Of a stretch of 27,010 bases of DNA, positions 14,797 to 22,243 are shown in pieces; position 1 is the first letter of the stretch, and every line of letters starts with the position of its first letter. The notes under the pieces are model-generated. The model worked only from the letters and a program-made list of their open reading frames with translations. It was not told the DNA's origin and made no database searches. Origin of the DNA: a virus; IMG/VR virus record IMGVR_UViG_3300027848_000081, positions 1-27,010 of that record, one strand, 5' to 3'. Position numbers and translations under genes: made by a program.

Positions 14797-15670
14797 GGGG
14801 TTTGATTATTTTATGGGTAAATTTACCAGTCCGAGGATCTATCATCTTAGAATAAATTGGAGTAGTTCCGCGTGAATAATTAAGTTCTTCGTCTATTCCA
14901 GCTTTAGTATGAGGATCCTCTGGTTTAATTACCTCAGGCTCGGCAGCCTTTTTAAGTTCTTCGTCAATCTTAGCATCTATCTCAGCTGCTTTATCCATTG
15001 ATTTTTCAAGTTCTTCATCTATGTTATATGAAGTAAATGCAAGAGCAGATGGTTCATCATCAATCATTTGTTGATATTCTTCGTATGTCATGCTATCTTT
15101 CCTAGCATTTCCCATTTCTTTTGCTTTTTCAAATACTTTCTTAAGTTCAAGATCTTTTGCGTTTTTGATTATATCATCATTAGTTGGCTCAATTGGAGTA
15201 TCTTCTATTTTATCATCCTTTAAATCTGAGAATTTAATGTAGAAGTGAAGTGCAGTTAACGACATAATAGGTAATGTTCCACCCTGTATAGTTGCTAAAA
15301 AACGTCTATGGTCAAGTACGTCCCAGTCCTCAAACATCGGTCTAATAAGTTCAATCCATGATAAGAAGTTTTCTCCTGTTGGATTTATATCTCTAAATTC
15401 ATAGAATATATTTCCAGTTATCTGAATTAATGTAACTAATCCAAATAGGAACCATATTGATCCTCTTTTCATTTTAATAGATGAGGCGGAAACTGATGCT
15501 AATGCGAATATTTCTATTGCGACAGATAAGTATATTGCCCAACTATATGGATTTCCTATATCATACCAACTAACTACGTGACTAATTGACATAATTACAA
15601 CCAATAAAATTGGAAGTAAGAATGAGTTACGTATAATTGAGTTTCTATTATCTCTGATCCATTTAATCAT
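14783..15670 (-). CDS. Four-helix membrane protein with long charged cytoplasmic tail
   Basis: This is a 295-residue protein. Hydrophobic segments lie at about 16-34, 42-64, 71-90 and 129-147, giving four probable transmembrane helices. An Asp/Glu/Lys-rich soluble tail of about 145 residues follows. The tail repeats the theme IDEELEK / IDEELKKA / IDEELNYS (about residues 220, 235 and 260). It ends with YSKMIDPRTGKFTHKIIK. It overlaps the small membrane gene upstream by eight bases and the virion-type gene downstream by 14. Being inside a late structural unit, it could be a holin-like, exclusion or assembly-site membrane protein; the family is not recognised. Confidence 0.75.
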   Translation of the reverse strand: MIKWIRDNRNSIIRNSFLLPILLVVIMSISHVVSWYDIGNPYSWAIYLSVAIEIFALASVSASSIKMKRGSIWFLFGLVTLIQITGNIFYEFRDINPTGENFLSWIELIRPMFEDWDVLDHRRFLATIQGGTLPIMSLTALHFYIKFSDLKDDKIEDTPIEPTNDDIIKNAKDLELKKVFEKAKEMGNARKDSMTYEEYQQMIDDEPSALAFTSYNIDEELEKSMDKAAEIDAKIDEELKKAAEPEVIKPEDPHTKAGIDEELNYSRGTTPIYSKMIDPRTGKFTHKIIKPHGDT

Positions 15671-15986
15671 TCTGAAGACTCTTTATTTTATCTTTTATAA
15701 GAGTATGGAATCCCATTAATTGAGGAGTTCTATCTACTCTTGATATTGTATCATCTAATGCTAAATATATTGATAATTTATCGGTTCTCAACAATTCAGG
15801 TATTGAATCCAATTTAGCATTATTTATAACAATGATATTACTTAGACTATCAATTGAATTTGTGAATTCAGTTTCAGCCTTTTCAAATCTATTAATATTT
15901 CTTGATTTTCCACATGATCTAATGAATACAATAGCTAATATTGCACATATGATGTAGAATTTATATTTAATTAGAAAATCTTTCAT
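15663..15986 (-). CDS. Small protein with N-terminal membrane anchor
   Basis: This is a 107-residue protein. One transmembrane helix (about 8-22, FYIICAILAIVFI) is followed by RSCGKSRN, then a helical soluble domain of about 75 residues. The segment after the helix resembles the KQCNRSSN that follows the helix of the 260-residue membrane-anchored protein at 9532-10314. It is the first gene of a late unit; the promoter core ends 23 nt before its ATG. A spanin- or lysis-related role is possible; direct evidence is only the topology. Confidence 0.7.
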   Translation of the reverse strand: MKDFLIKYKFYIICAILAIVFIRSCGKSRNINRFEKAETEFTNSIDSLSNIIVINNAKLDSIPELLRTDKLSIYLALDDTISRVDRTPQLMGFHTLIKDKIKSLQND

Positions 15987-16000
15987 TTTTCAATGTGTTT

Positions 16001-16017
16001 ATTTTTATTATTTATTA
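16001..16017 (-). promoter_or_regulatory. T4-type late promoter for the membrane/virion unit
   Basis: Minus strand TAATAAATAATAAAAAT. The core ends at 16009, 23 nt before the ATG at 15986, just after the stop of the sigma operon's last gene. Confidence 0.7.
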
Positions 16018-16025
16018 AGCAAATG

Positions 16026-16499
16026 TTATAATATACTTTGCACTCCTAATATGATGCCGATCGCGGTAATTGCACTTAATGTTGCCATATATCCGATATC
16101 GTATTTAAATTTACGAGGTTTATAATTTTTATAATCAAATTGGATTAATACTACGTATCCGTAGAACTCATCAGTTGATACTCTTTCATAATCTGCCGTT
16201 ATAACATCTAGAATTCCTTCATTTTGTAAAAAGTCAGTGTATTTTCTCATTGCATCAGATACGAATCTTAATTCAACTGATTCTTTAGAGTCCTCAGTAT
16301 ACATTAATAATTCAGGGTTTAGGTTCACTCCAATGAATAACGTGCTACCTTCCTTTTTGATTCCAAGACGTTCAAGTTTTCCTTCGTTTTCTAAATCATT
16401 TAGGATATTAGTATATTTAGAAAAGTATGCTCGATCCTTTAATGCAAGCATGAGTGACTTGTACACTCGTTTCGGGTAAATGTAATCTTTAGTTTTCAT
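16026..16499 (-). CDS. Tail-anchored small membrane protein of the sigma operon
   Basis: This is a 157-residue protein. A soluble mixed alpha/beta domain (1-130) is followed by one C-terminal hydrophobic helix (about 137-156, MATLSAITAIGIILGVQSIL), which suggests tail anchoring in the inner membrane. The start overlaps the stop of the sigma-factor gene by four bases (ATGA), so it is translated with it. Genes coupled to ECF-type sigma factors are often membrane anti-sigma factors, but those usually have a cytoplasmic N-terminal anti-sigma fold, which I cannot confirm here. Function unknown. Confidence 0.7.
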   Translation of the reverse strand: MKTKDYIYPKRVYKSLMLALKDRAYFSKYTNILNDLENEGKLERLGIKKEGSTLFIGVNLNPELLMYTEDSKESVELRFVSDAMRKYTDFLQNEGILDVITADYERVSTDEFYGYVVLIQFDYKNYKPRKFKYDIGYMATLSAITAIGIILGVQSIL

Positions 16500-17134
16500 A
16501 TGTCAAAAATGTGATTTAATGTTTCCTTAAATTCTGGATTTTTTTCTAAAACTCTAGATTTAATATCAGTTCTTATTTTTCTGAGTTTAGTTTTTACTGT
16601 ATTCTCGTTGATGGAATACGTGTCAGCAATAGACTTTACTTTGTGCTTTTTAATCATTTTATCAACTGCAATATTTCTAAGAAGCGTATCTTCAATTCCA
16701 TGTATCTCTGAAACAGTTAGATTGTACATTGAATTGAAATCACTTTCAAAATCTTCGAAATCATCAACCTCTGAATATCCACCAACATCAGTATTATCAG
16801 TGATTCCATCAAATGAACCAAACGAATTTCGTTTTTTCATGTGTAGATAATAAAGGGTCTCATTCCTAGCAATTGTGTAAATCCACGTTGTAAATCTTCC
16901 CTTCTCAAAATCAAATTTAGCAACGTTATTAAAAATCTTTTTTAGAGTCCATTGTAACGCCTCATCTGTGTCGTCATTATCCATGCAAAATTTCCATATA
17001 TGATAGCGTAACTTAGGGTATATCAAGGATGCAAGCTCGTTTCGTTCACGTTCGGTTATCGAGTTATCTCCAAATTTTACTGCTATTTTCTGAATTCTTT
17101 CATTAATAATCTTGTTCGTTAGTTCAAATCCCAT
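16496..17134 (-). CDS. Sigma-70-family (ECF-like) RNA polymerase sigma factor
   Basis: This is a 212-residue protein. Residues 33-102 read as sigma region 2: YPKLRYHIWKFC, a DEALQWTLKKIF segment, then FDFEKGRFTTWIYTIARNETLYYLHMKKR, with the typical F-x-x-W-I-x-x-I-A-R-N motif. Residues 148-196 form region 4 with a helix-turn-helix (KSIADTYSINENTVKTKLRK). An acidic linker (110-135) lies between them. It should bind host core polymerase and direct it to phage promoters. T4 gp55, the late sigma, lacks a normal region 4 and needs gp33 and the clamp; this protein has both regions. It overlaps its neighbours on both sides (16 and four bases). The late-type promoters of the window are its most likely targets (inference). 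Confidence 0.85.
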   Translation of the reverse strand: MGFELTNKIINERIQKIAVKFGDNSITERERNELASLIYPKLRYHIWKFCMDNDDTDEALQWTLKKIFNNVAKFDFEKGRFTTWIYTIARNETLYYLHMKKRNSFGSFDGITDNTDVGGYSEVDDFEDFESDFNSMYNLTVSEIHGIEDTLLRNIAVDKMIKKHKVKSIADTYSINENTVKTKLRKIRTDIKSRVLEKNPEFKETLNHIFDI

Positions 17135-17460
17135 TTCTGACTTTGTTTTTTTACGTAGTTAATGTCATTAATTATATTTACGCAAACTTGGCATTTTTCG
17201 TATTCCTCTAATTTTTCAAAAAAGGAAATGCATCGGTTCAAAATTGGAGTAAATTTATCTCTAGTTAGAGCAATTACATGATCTTTTGATTGTGTAGATA
17301 TTTGTACCACATTAATTTCATTTATTTCTAGATTTTTGTAATTTTTTTCAATTAGTGTTAATACATTATTGTATATCTCACGTTTATGAACTTCATATAT
17401 CTCCTCAATCGTAGCGTCTCCCGTGAATTGTATTTTTCTCATATCAGTTGTATTTCGCAT
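17119..17460 (-). CDS. Small protein co-expressed with the sigma factor
   Basis: The frame allows 113 residues from ATG 17460; an ATG at 17442 (107 residues) is the better start if the TATATTTG box at 17469-17476 is a -7 element, because 17460 would leave almost no leader. The protein is helical and charged, with KCQVC (a CxxC) near residue 90. The 3' end overlaps the sigma gene by 16 bases. I recognise no family. Position suggests a regulator or partner of the sigma factor, such as a co-activator or anti-sigma protein, but this is only inference. Confidence 0.65.
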   Translation of the reverse strand: MRNTTDMRKIQFTGDATIEEIYEVHKREIYNNVLTLIEKNYKNLEINEINVVQISTQSKDHVIALTRDKFTPILNRCISFFEKLEEYEKCQVCVNIINDINYVKKQSQKWDLN

Positions 17461-17468
17461 ATTTAATG

Positions 17469-17486
17469 CAAATATATTATACCACT
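17469..17486 (-). promoter_or_regulatory. Host-type promoter box before the sigma operon
   Basis: Minus strand GTGGTATAATATATTTGC. TATATTTG (17476-17469) fits the Bacteroidota -7 pattern TAnnTTTG, and an overlapping TGGTATAAT looks like an extended -10. No clear TTTG -33 box is visible upstream, only a T-rich run. There is no AATAAATA late element here. The box lies between terL and the 113-residue gene. Confidence 0.45.
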
Positions 17487-17492
17487 TTGAGA

Positions 17493-19466
17493 TTAAGATT
17501 TAAAAAATTTGTCCTGTAAATTTTTCATGTGTTGTATGGAGTCAGTATTAAATACATCAACTTTAATTGTGTTTCCACTTCTAGTTCCTCCATCTTGACC
17601 TGAATTCAGTCTTCTGATTTCATCAAAATCATATGCCGACTTTTTTCCGCCATTTCTATGTATGCTGAAAATATCTTCTTCTAGTTGTTTTACATATTCA
17701 GGAGATTGACGTTCAAATGTTTCGATAGCAATATCCCAAAACTGAGATGATTCAAATAGAGAAGACATATTAACTGATGTCATTGCTAAATCATCATTTC
17801 CATTTTGTCCACGATATACTCCACCCTTAGATCTACCGAACGATTGAAGTTCCGTAATTGTAAATTCGTCGTTTGGGATTATTCTATTGATCGTAACTAG
17901 GTATTTAAACTTCTCACAATATTTAATTTTGTTAGAAGGTCCTAATCTTAATCCTGGTTTAAAGTTAACTGCTGCTTGAGTATGCTTAGTGTGAACCATT
18001 TGACCTGGCCAATATTTATCATTTTCTCTAAATCTATCTAATATAATATCTCCCTTGTGATTAAGCTCTAACACTATTCTAGTTTGATCAGTATTAAACA
18101 CGTTATATATTATATGTTCACATGCGTGAGAGAACTGTCCAATATCTAATTCATTAGATCTTAGGTAGCCTACTTGAACGATTGATATTGCATCCATTTC
18201 ATTCTTAACGATTTCTTTCTTTTTCATAAGTTCCCTAATTGGCATACTTACTACTTTATAAATATTAAGAACTGAATAATCTGCACCAATTCCATCTGCG
18301 GTATCAATACTGAATACGTAATTGTCCATGTCCGATTTAAAATCGTCAAGCGTTCTATTTGAATAATTCTTATGGAAAAATAAATAGTCATTAATATGAG
18401 ATAAATCCTCTTCTAGAATTAAATTAGTTTGTACATATGCTTTCTTAATTACGTCTAATCGTTTAAGATCTCGTGAATTAAGTAATAATTTATCAGATGA
18501 GAAAAATTGTAATCCATATTCCTGGTTAAAATCTTCTACTGAACCTAAATCGGCAATTACTTCATTTTTCCAAACATCTCCACGTCCAGGTACTTGCCAC
18601 CAGTCTACTCTTAATGGAACATATCTTGATTTTTTATCGACTGCATCTTTCCAGATTTCCCAGAATTTATTTTTACCATTTGGAGTAGATGTTAAAATAA
18701 TCTTACCATTTGGATCGGCAGTAACAGTAGGGAAAATTGCTCTATAAAACTCGTCAATATTTGCTTCGCTAATATGGGCAAACTCATCCACGTATAATAA
18801 GTTAACAGTAAGACCGATACCTGATTTCTTAGTCGTTGTACGACCAACTAATCTAGATTTTGAATCGAATCTTACGTTACTTGAATTGATTGATGATATT
18901 CCAGGTTTCATAAAGAATGGTAACCCCTCCATCGCAATTTTAAATTTCTCAATAAGTTCTTTCGTCGTCGTAAAGTTATCTGCCACACATAATGCAGTTT
19001 TTTCAGCATGAAATAATAAAAACCATAGAATGTATAATGCAGACGTAACGGTTTTACCAGTTTGACGACTTGCCATTAATATATTTAGATTGTTGTTATT
19101 ATATGTTGCTAATATTTGTTCCTGGAAGTCCCTAAGACCACCGATGTCCCTAACTAGTTTTCTACCATCATGTGTTTGTATAATGCAATAATTAATTACG
19201 AAATATAAAAGACTTGCTTTACATTTAGCAAGCTCATTTATTTCTAATGCATTATACTCAAATGGTAATTTTTCACGTTTAAGATTAATATCATTGTCTT
19301 TAAATGGAGAGTTCTTTAGTTTTCTAATGTCCTCGACACCATTGTTAATATCTTCTACTAACTTATCAATTTTCTCAGTAGTCCATATATAACTATTACC
19401 ACCATCTCCGATTGAAGATACCTTAATCGACGAGAAACTACCGGTATTTGACATTATATCTCTCAT
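17493..19466 (-). CDS. terL: Terminase large subunit (T4 gp17-like ATPase-nuclease)
   Basis: This is a 657-residue protein (T4 gp17 is 610). The ATPase domain shows Walker A ASRQTGKT (132-139), Walker B LLYVDE (223-228) and the coupling motif ILTSTPNG (257-264). The C-terminal RuvC/RNase H-like nuclease domain has SIDTADGIGADYS (386-398, Asp388), VLELNHKGD (465-473, Glu467) and NGNDDLAM (555-562, Asp558/Asp559). All key acidic residues are present. The enzyme cuts concatemeric DNA and pumps it into the prohead. The start may be ATG 19466 or ATG 19454; the second has GAGAG a few bases upstream. It follows terS by four bases and is the last gene of the unit starting at 22130. Confidence 0.97.
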   Translation of the reverse strand: MRDIMSNTGSFSSIKVSSIGDGGNSYIWTTEKIDKLVEDINNGVEDIRKLKNSPFKDNDINLKREKLPFEYNALEINELAKCKASLLYFVINYCIIQTHDGRKLVRDIGGLRDFQEQILATYNNNNLNILMASRQTGKTVTSALYILWFLLFHAEKTALCVADNFTTTKELIEKFKIAMEGLPFFMKPGISSINSSNVRFDSKSRLVGRTTTKKSGIGLTVNLLYVDEFAHISEANIDEFYRAIFPTVTADPNGKIILTSTPNGKNKFWEIWKDAVDKKSRYVPLRVDWWQVPGRGDVWKNEVIADLGSVEDFNQEYGLQFFSSDKLLLNSRDLKRLDVIKKAYVQTNLILEEDLSHINDYLFFHKNYSNRTLDDFKSDMDNYVFSIDTADGIGADYSVLNIYKVVSMPIRELMKKKEIVKNEMDAISIVQVGYLRSNELDIGQFSHACEHIIYNVFNTDQTRIVLELNHKGDIILDRFRENDKYWPGQMVHTKHTQAAVNFKPGLRLGPSNKIKYCEKFKYLVTINRIIPNDEFTITELQSFGRSKGGVYRGQNGNDDLAMTSVNMSSLFESSQFWDIAIETFERQSPEYVKQLEEDIFSIHRNGGKKSAYDFDEIRRLNSGQDGGTRSGNTIKVDVFNTDSIQHMKNLQDKFFKS

Positions 19467-19470
19467 ATAC

Positions 19471-20208
19471 TTAAATTATTTCATCAAGATCAATGAACTC
19501 ATCATCTATATCCTCATCAAACGTAATATCTTCATTTATATTTTTGAGTAACGCAGTTTTATTTCCTGGGTCAATTAAACTATTGTCAGTTATAATTAAA
19601 TCTGCTTCAGTTACTTCAACTACTGGTAAATTGTCGATTACATTCTTGGTTCCAACCGATACAAAGAATTGTCCTTCTCCTGGTGAAGAGTGAACTTGTG
19701 CACTATCGGGGTTGGCGGGCGCTTCACTATTAAGTTTCTTATAAGTATCTTCTAGGAAAAGAACATAGTTTGCCTGCATCTTTGTAATGTTGGCCATTTT
19801 GTCCTGTAATTGTCCCATTACTTCTATTAATCTAGGGTGAGTATTTCCAGATGTAATTTCTTCCATTACTTTCATAATGGTGATTTTAAGAGTTCTTAAT
19901 TGGAAGAATAGATTAGAAATATTGATCGTGTCTAATTCCTTCTTATGTCGAGCATAATCATTCTTTTCGAATATTCCAATATCCACGAAGTTTTTAAATA
20001 ATGAATCAGTGATTGCTTTCGCTTTAACTGTATACTCATCGCTCATTGCTTCGAAATCATACGGACTTGGAGCTCGAGTTTCAGCAGCAAGCTCATTGTC
20101 AATTAATAGATCCTCATTTGGTTGAGAATTAATTGTGCTCAATAGAGATTCTATTTCATTTTTTAAATGAGTTCTAGTCTCTTTTCTAATTTTACCGTCT
20201 TCTGACAT
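19471..20208 (-). CDS. terS: Terminase small subunit, T4 gp16-like
   Basis: This is a 245-residue protein (T4 gp16 is 164). Long helices occupy about 95-160, including HPRLIEVMGQLQDKM (124-138), which matches T4 gp16 SPRHMEVFATLMGQM in the oligomerisation core. Further on, GQFFVSVGTKNVID (about 178-191) resembles the gp16 segment ATVFMGSPTELMD. The extra length is an acidic N-terminal region and a very acidic tail (EDIDDEFIDLDEI). The small subunit recognises viral DNA and regulates the large subunit. It starts directly after the 81-residue gene and ends four bases before terL, as expected for a packaging pair. Confidence 0.75.
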   Translation of the reverse strand: MSEDGKIRKETRTHLKNEIESLLSTINSQPNEDLLIDNELAAETRAPSPYDFEAMSDEYTVKAKAITDSLFKNFVDIGIFEKNDYARHKKELDTINISNLFFQLRTLKITIMKVMEEITSGNTHPRLIEVMGQLQDKMANITKMQANYVLFLEDTYKKLNSEAPANPDSAQVHSSPGEGQFFVSVGTKNVIDNLPVVEVTEADLIITDNSLIDPGNKTALLKNINEDITFDEDIDDEFIDLDEII

Positions 20209-20454
20209 TTAATTAATTTTATTTTCATACTTGTCAACTGCCGGATTTGCGAATATTTTAATTTGTTTAACTGACTCAATCCAATTATAGACAATGTCGT
20301 TTATACGTTTGATAAACTTATCTAAATCTGGATTAGCGCCAAACATTTGATTAGACAGAGTGTTCTTCATGATATTGTCTCTGTAATCATATCCACGATG
20401 CAACCTCTTTTCCCTTCTCTCATAAATTGGTCTATATATGCTATCTTTTACCAT
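20209..20454 (-). CDS. Small basic protein between the wedge protein and terS
   Basis: This is an 81-residue protein with an Arg/Lys/Tyr-rich N-terminal half (YRPIYERREKRLHRGYDYRD) and a helical C-terminal half. It has no cysteine, signal or membrane helix. It lies eight bases after the wedge gene and directly abuts terS, so it is co-transcribed with the packaging genes. The family is not recognised. A role in packaging or tail assembly is possible from position only. Confidence 0.7.
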   Translation of the reverse strand: MVKDSIYRPIYERREKRLHRGYDYRDNIMKNTLSNQMFGANPDLDKFIKRINDIVYNWIESVKQIKIFANPAVDKYENKIN

Positions 20455-20462
20455 AATTCTAT

Positions 20463-22130
20463 TTATTTCATAATCGGCCTAACTACTATGTCACTTATTT
20501 TTATATTCACTGCTCCTAATGAATCCTCTGAAATTCCCGATTTGTATTCATTTCCATGTCGATCTGTAAATCCTCCTCGTATTATTGGTAATTCATTTGT
20601 GTTAATTATAATATCGTTAAACTCGTCTAATCCGACATTAGCTGAGTTTGAGTTTAGTTTCTTAGCATTTTCATTGTTCTTAGAAACTAATGTGATTGCA
20701 ACTGAATCAACTCCGTTTACATCTTCGATTAATTTTATCAAATCACTTTTAGGGGTCCTTTTTCTTCTTATATTTTGAACGAAGTAATCTCCTATTGCTG
20801 AGTATATGTCATTTTTAATTAGTTCAATTGAAACATCATCAAATACAATAATTGATGTATTTAAAACATATCGCGTTATAATTGGATCTACCATCTTAAT
20901 GTCTGATCCAATTAATTTAGTTCCTGATTTTTCAATATATCTTAAAATTTCCGATTGTTGATATTTACTTAATACGAATCTATCTAAATCCGCTGAAAAA
21001 TAATCTTGTATGTTACTAAATGTTTTTCTGATATCTGGTATTAAAAATAGATTTAACATTCTGCTATCAAATTCGTCTAGATAAACAGATATCATCGAAA
21101 ACATGTTTAATTTTCTTAGAGTTATTTCGTAATGATCTACATTAACGAGTGCAAAACTCTTAGATGTTCTAGGTGCAATTAATCTAGTCAATTCTGAACT
21201 TTCAGGATTTGCTCCAAAGAAAGGAGGATGTATAGTGTTGATAATAATATAGTCATTCAATTCTATTTCATCTCCTAGTATTGAGAATCCAGTATCTTCA
21301 AATGTAAATTTTACGCTATCTGAATCATTTGTTCTGATGTTTCCCCTTGGACCTTCATTTACGATATATTCTACAATTATCTCAGATCCACGATTAGGGA
21401 CTGATCCAAATGAATTGTTTCCAAAATATATATCTAATCCACTAGTTATCCCGGTTTTAGTAATATATCCCTTAGCTCCCTTTGGAATATCTAACATCGA
21501 ATCATATTTTATCCACTTTTCTCCGTTTACGTATACATTAACAAAAAAGTTATCTATAAAATAATTCTGAGGACTACCAACTGAGAAACTTTCTAATTCT
21601 CTACCTTGAGATATAAGTGTCTGTGTTTCTATAATCCCCTGTCTTACATTCAATGCTAATCCATTGTTATCTCCGTTTAGAGAGAATTTAACTTCATCTT
21701 GCGGAAGATCTAGTACATAAGTAAGTCCGTTATTTAAACAATTTACCCTAGTTAAGTTAGGAATAATTACGAAATGAACTGGAAATTCTTCAGCGTCAGT
21801 ATTTATAAATAACGATATTTCGCCAATCGCTGACATTGCTCTACTTGGATTATGTCCAGCAAGTGTAGCAAGTGAATATATTGAAGTTAGTCTAGATGCC
21901 TCATTCATATTCAATTCAGTAATTGCATCTTCGATATAGAAAAATATCAACTGAGATAAATTTTCAACTACTATTAAAATCTGTCCGAATGGAGATGCTG
22001 CAGTAAACACTGACTTGCTTTGATTAAATCTACCTGATAGGTATTGAACTGTGTCTATTAATATATCCTCGACGGTCGCCTTGAGCGTCTTAAATATCTT
22101 ATAGTTTCCAAGTTGTGTATTCGCTGCCAT
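20463..22130 (-). CDS. Baseplate wedge protein, T4 gp6 / baseplate J-like
   Basis: The protein has 555 residues from ATG 22130. The frame could start at 22190, but two overlapping TATAAATA late promoters lie between 22162 and 22144, inside that extension, so 22130 is preferred. Residues 241-264 (FGSVPNRGSE ... GPRGN) and 304-336 (FFGANPESSELTRLIAPRT, then VDHYE) match the conserved J/gp6 core: beta domain with PxxG and a G-x-R-G turn, then GG-x-(D/N)-x-E-x-x-x-x-x-R-x-x-APR ... xxDYE. In T4, gp6 forms the inner ring joining the wedges and drives sheath contraction. Residues 60-110 are helical, and the C-terminal third is mixed alpha/beta. It is the first gene of the unit with terS and terL. 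Confidence 0.8.
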   Translation of the reverse strand: MAANTQLGNYKIFKTLKATVEDILIDTVQYLSGRFNQSKSVFTAASPFGQILIVVENLSQLIFFYIEDAITELNMNEASRLTSIYSLATLAGHNPSRAMSAIGEISLFINTDAEEFPVHFVIIPNLTRVNCLNNGLTYVLDLPQDEVKFSLNGDNNGLALNVRQGIIETQTLISQGRELESFSVGSPQNYFIDNFFVNVYVNGEKWIKYDSMLDIPKGAKGYITKTGITSGLDIYFGNNSFGSVPNRGSEIIVEYIVNEGPRGNIRTNDSDSVKFTFEDTGFSILGDEIELNDYIIINTIHPPFFGANPESSELTRLIAPRTSKSFALVNVDHYEITLRKLNMFSMISVYLDEFDSRMLNLFLIPDIRKTFSNIQDYFSADLDRFVLSKYQQSEILRYIEKSGTKLIGSDIKMVDPIITRYVLNTSIIVFDDVSIELIKNDIYSAIGDYFVQNIRRKRTPKSDLIKLIEDVNGVDSVAITLVSKNNENAKKLNSNSANVGLDEFNDIIINTNELPIIRGGFTDRHGNEYKSGISEDSLGAVNIKISDIVVRPIMK

Positions 22131-22143
22131 TATGATTTCTCGT

Positions 22144-22162
22144 CTATTTATATTATTTATAC
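22144..22162 (-). promoter_or_regulatory. Two overlapping T4-type late promoters for gp6-terS-terL
   Basis: The minus strand has two TATAAATA octamers, at 22161-22154 and 22152-22145, nine bases apart. Both match the T4 late core exactly. They end 24 and 15 nt before the ATG at 22130. A further AATAAATA is present at 22198-22191. Confidence 0.8.
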
Positions 22163-22212
22163 TGAAATTAAGGTGTTTAGGCTCGTTCATATTTATTTAA
22201 CCCCTGATGTAT

Positions 22213-22230
22213 CAAATAAATAAATTAAAG
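22213..22230 (+). promoter_or_regulatory. T4-type late promoter, divergent from the gp6 unit
   Basis: Plus strand CAAATAAATAAATTAAAG. The AATAAATA core (22215-22222) ends 22 nt before the ATG at 22244. Together with the minus-strand elements this makes a divergent late-promoter region of about 110 bases. Confidence 0.65.
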
Positions 22231-22243
22231 ATTATGAATTCTT

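Noticed and set aside
16019-16042. GCAAA / TTTGC inverted repeat after the sigma operon
   Set aside because: Only five mostly weak pairs, a 12-base loop and no T-tract; not a convincing terminator.
22131-22190. 20-residue N-terminal extension of the gp6-like protein
   Set aside because: Two exact TATAAATA late promoters lie inside the extension, so a transcript would begin after the first ATG; the ATG at 22130 is preferred.
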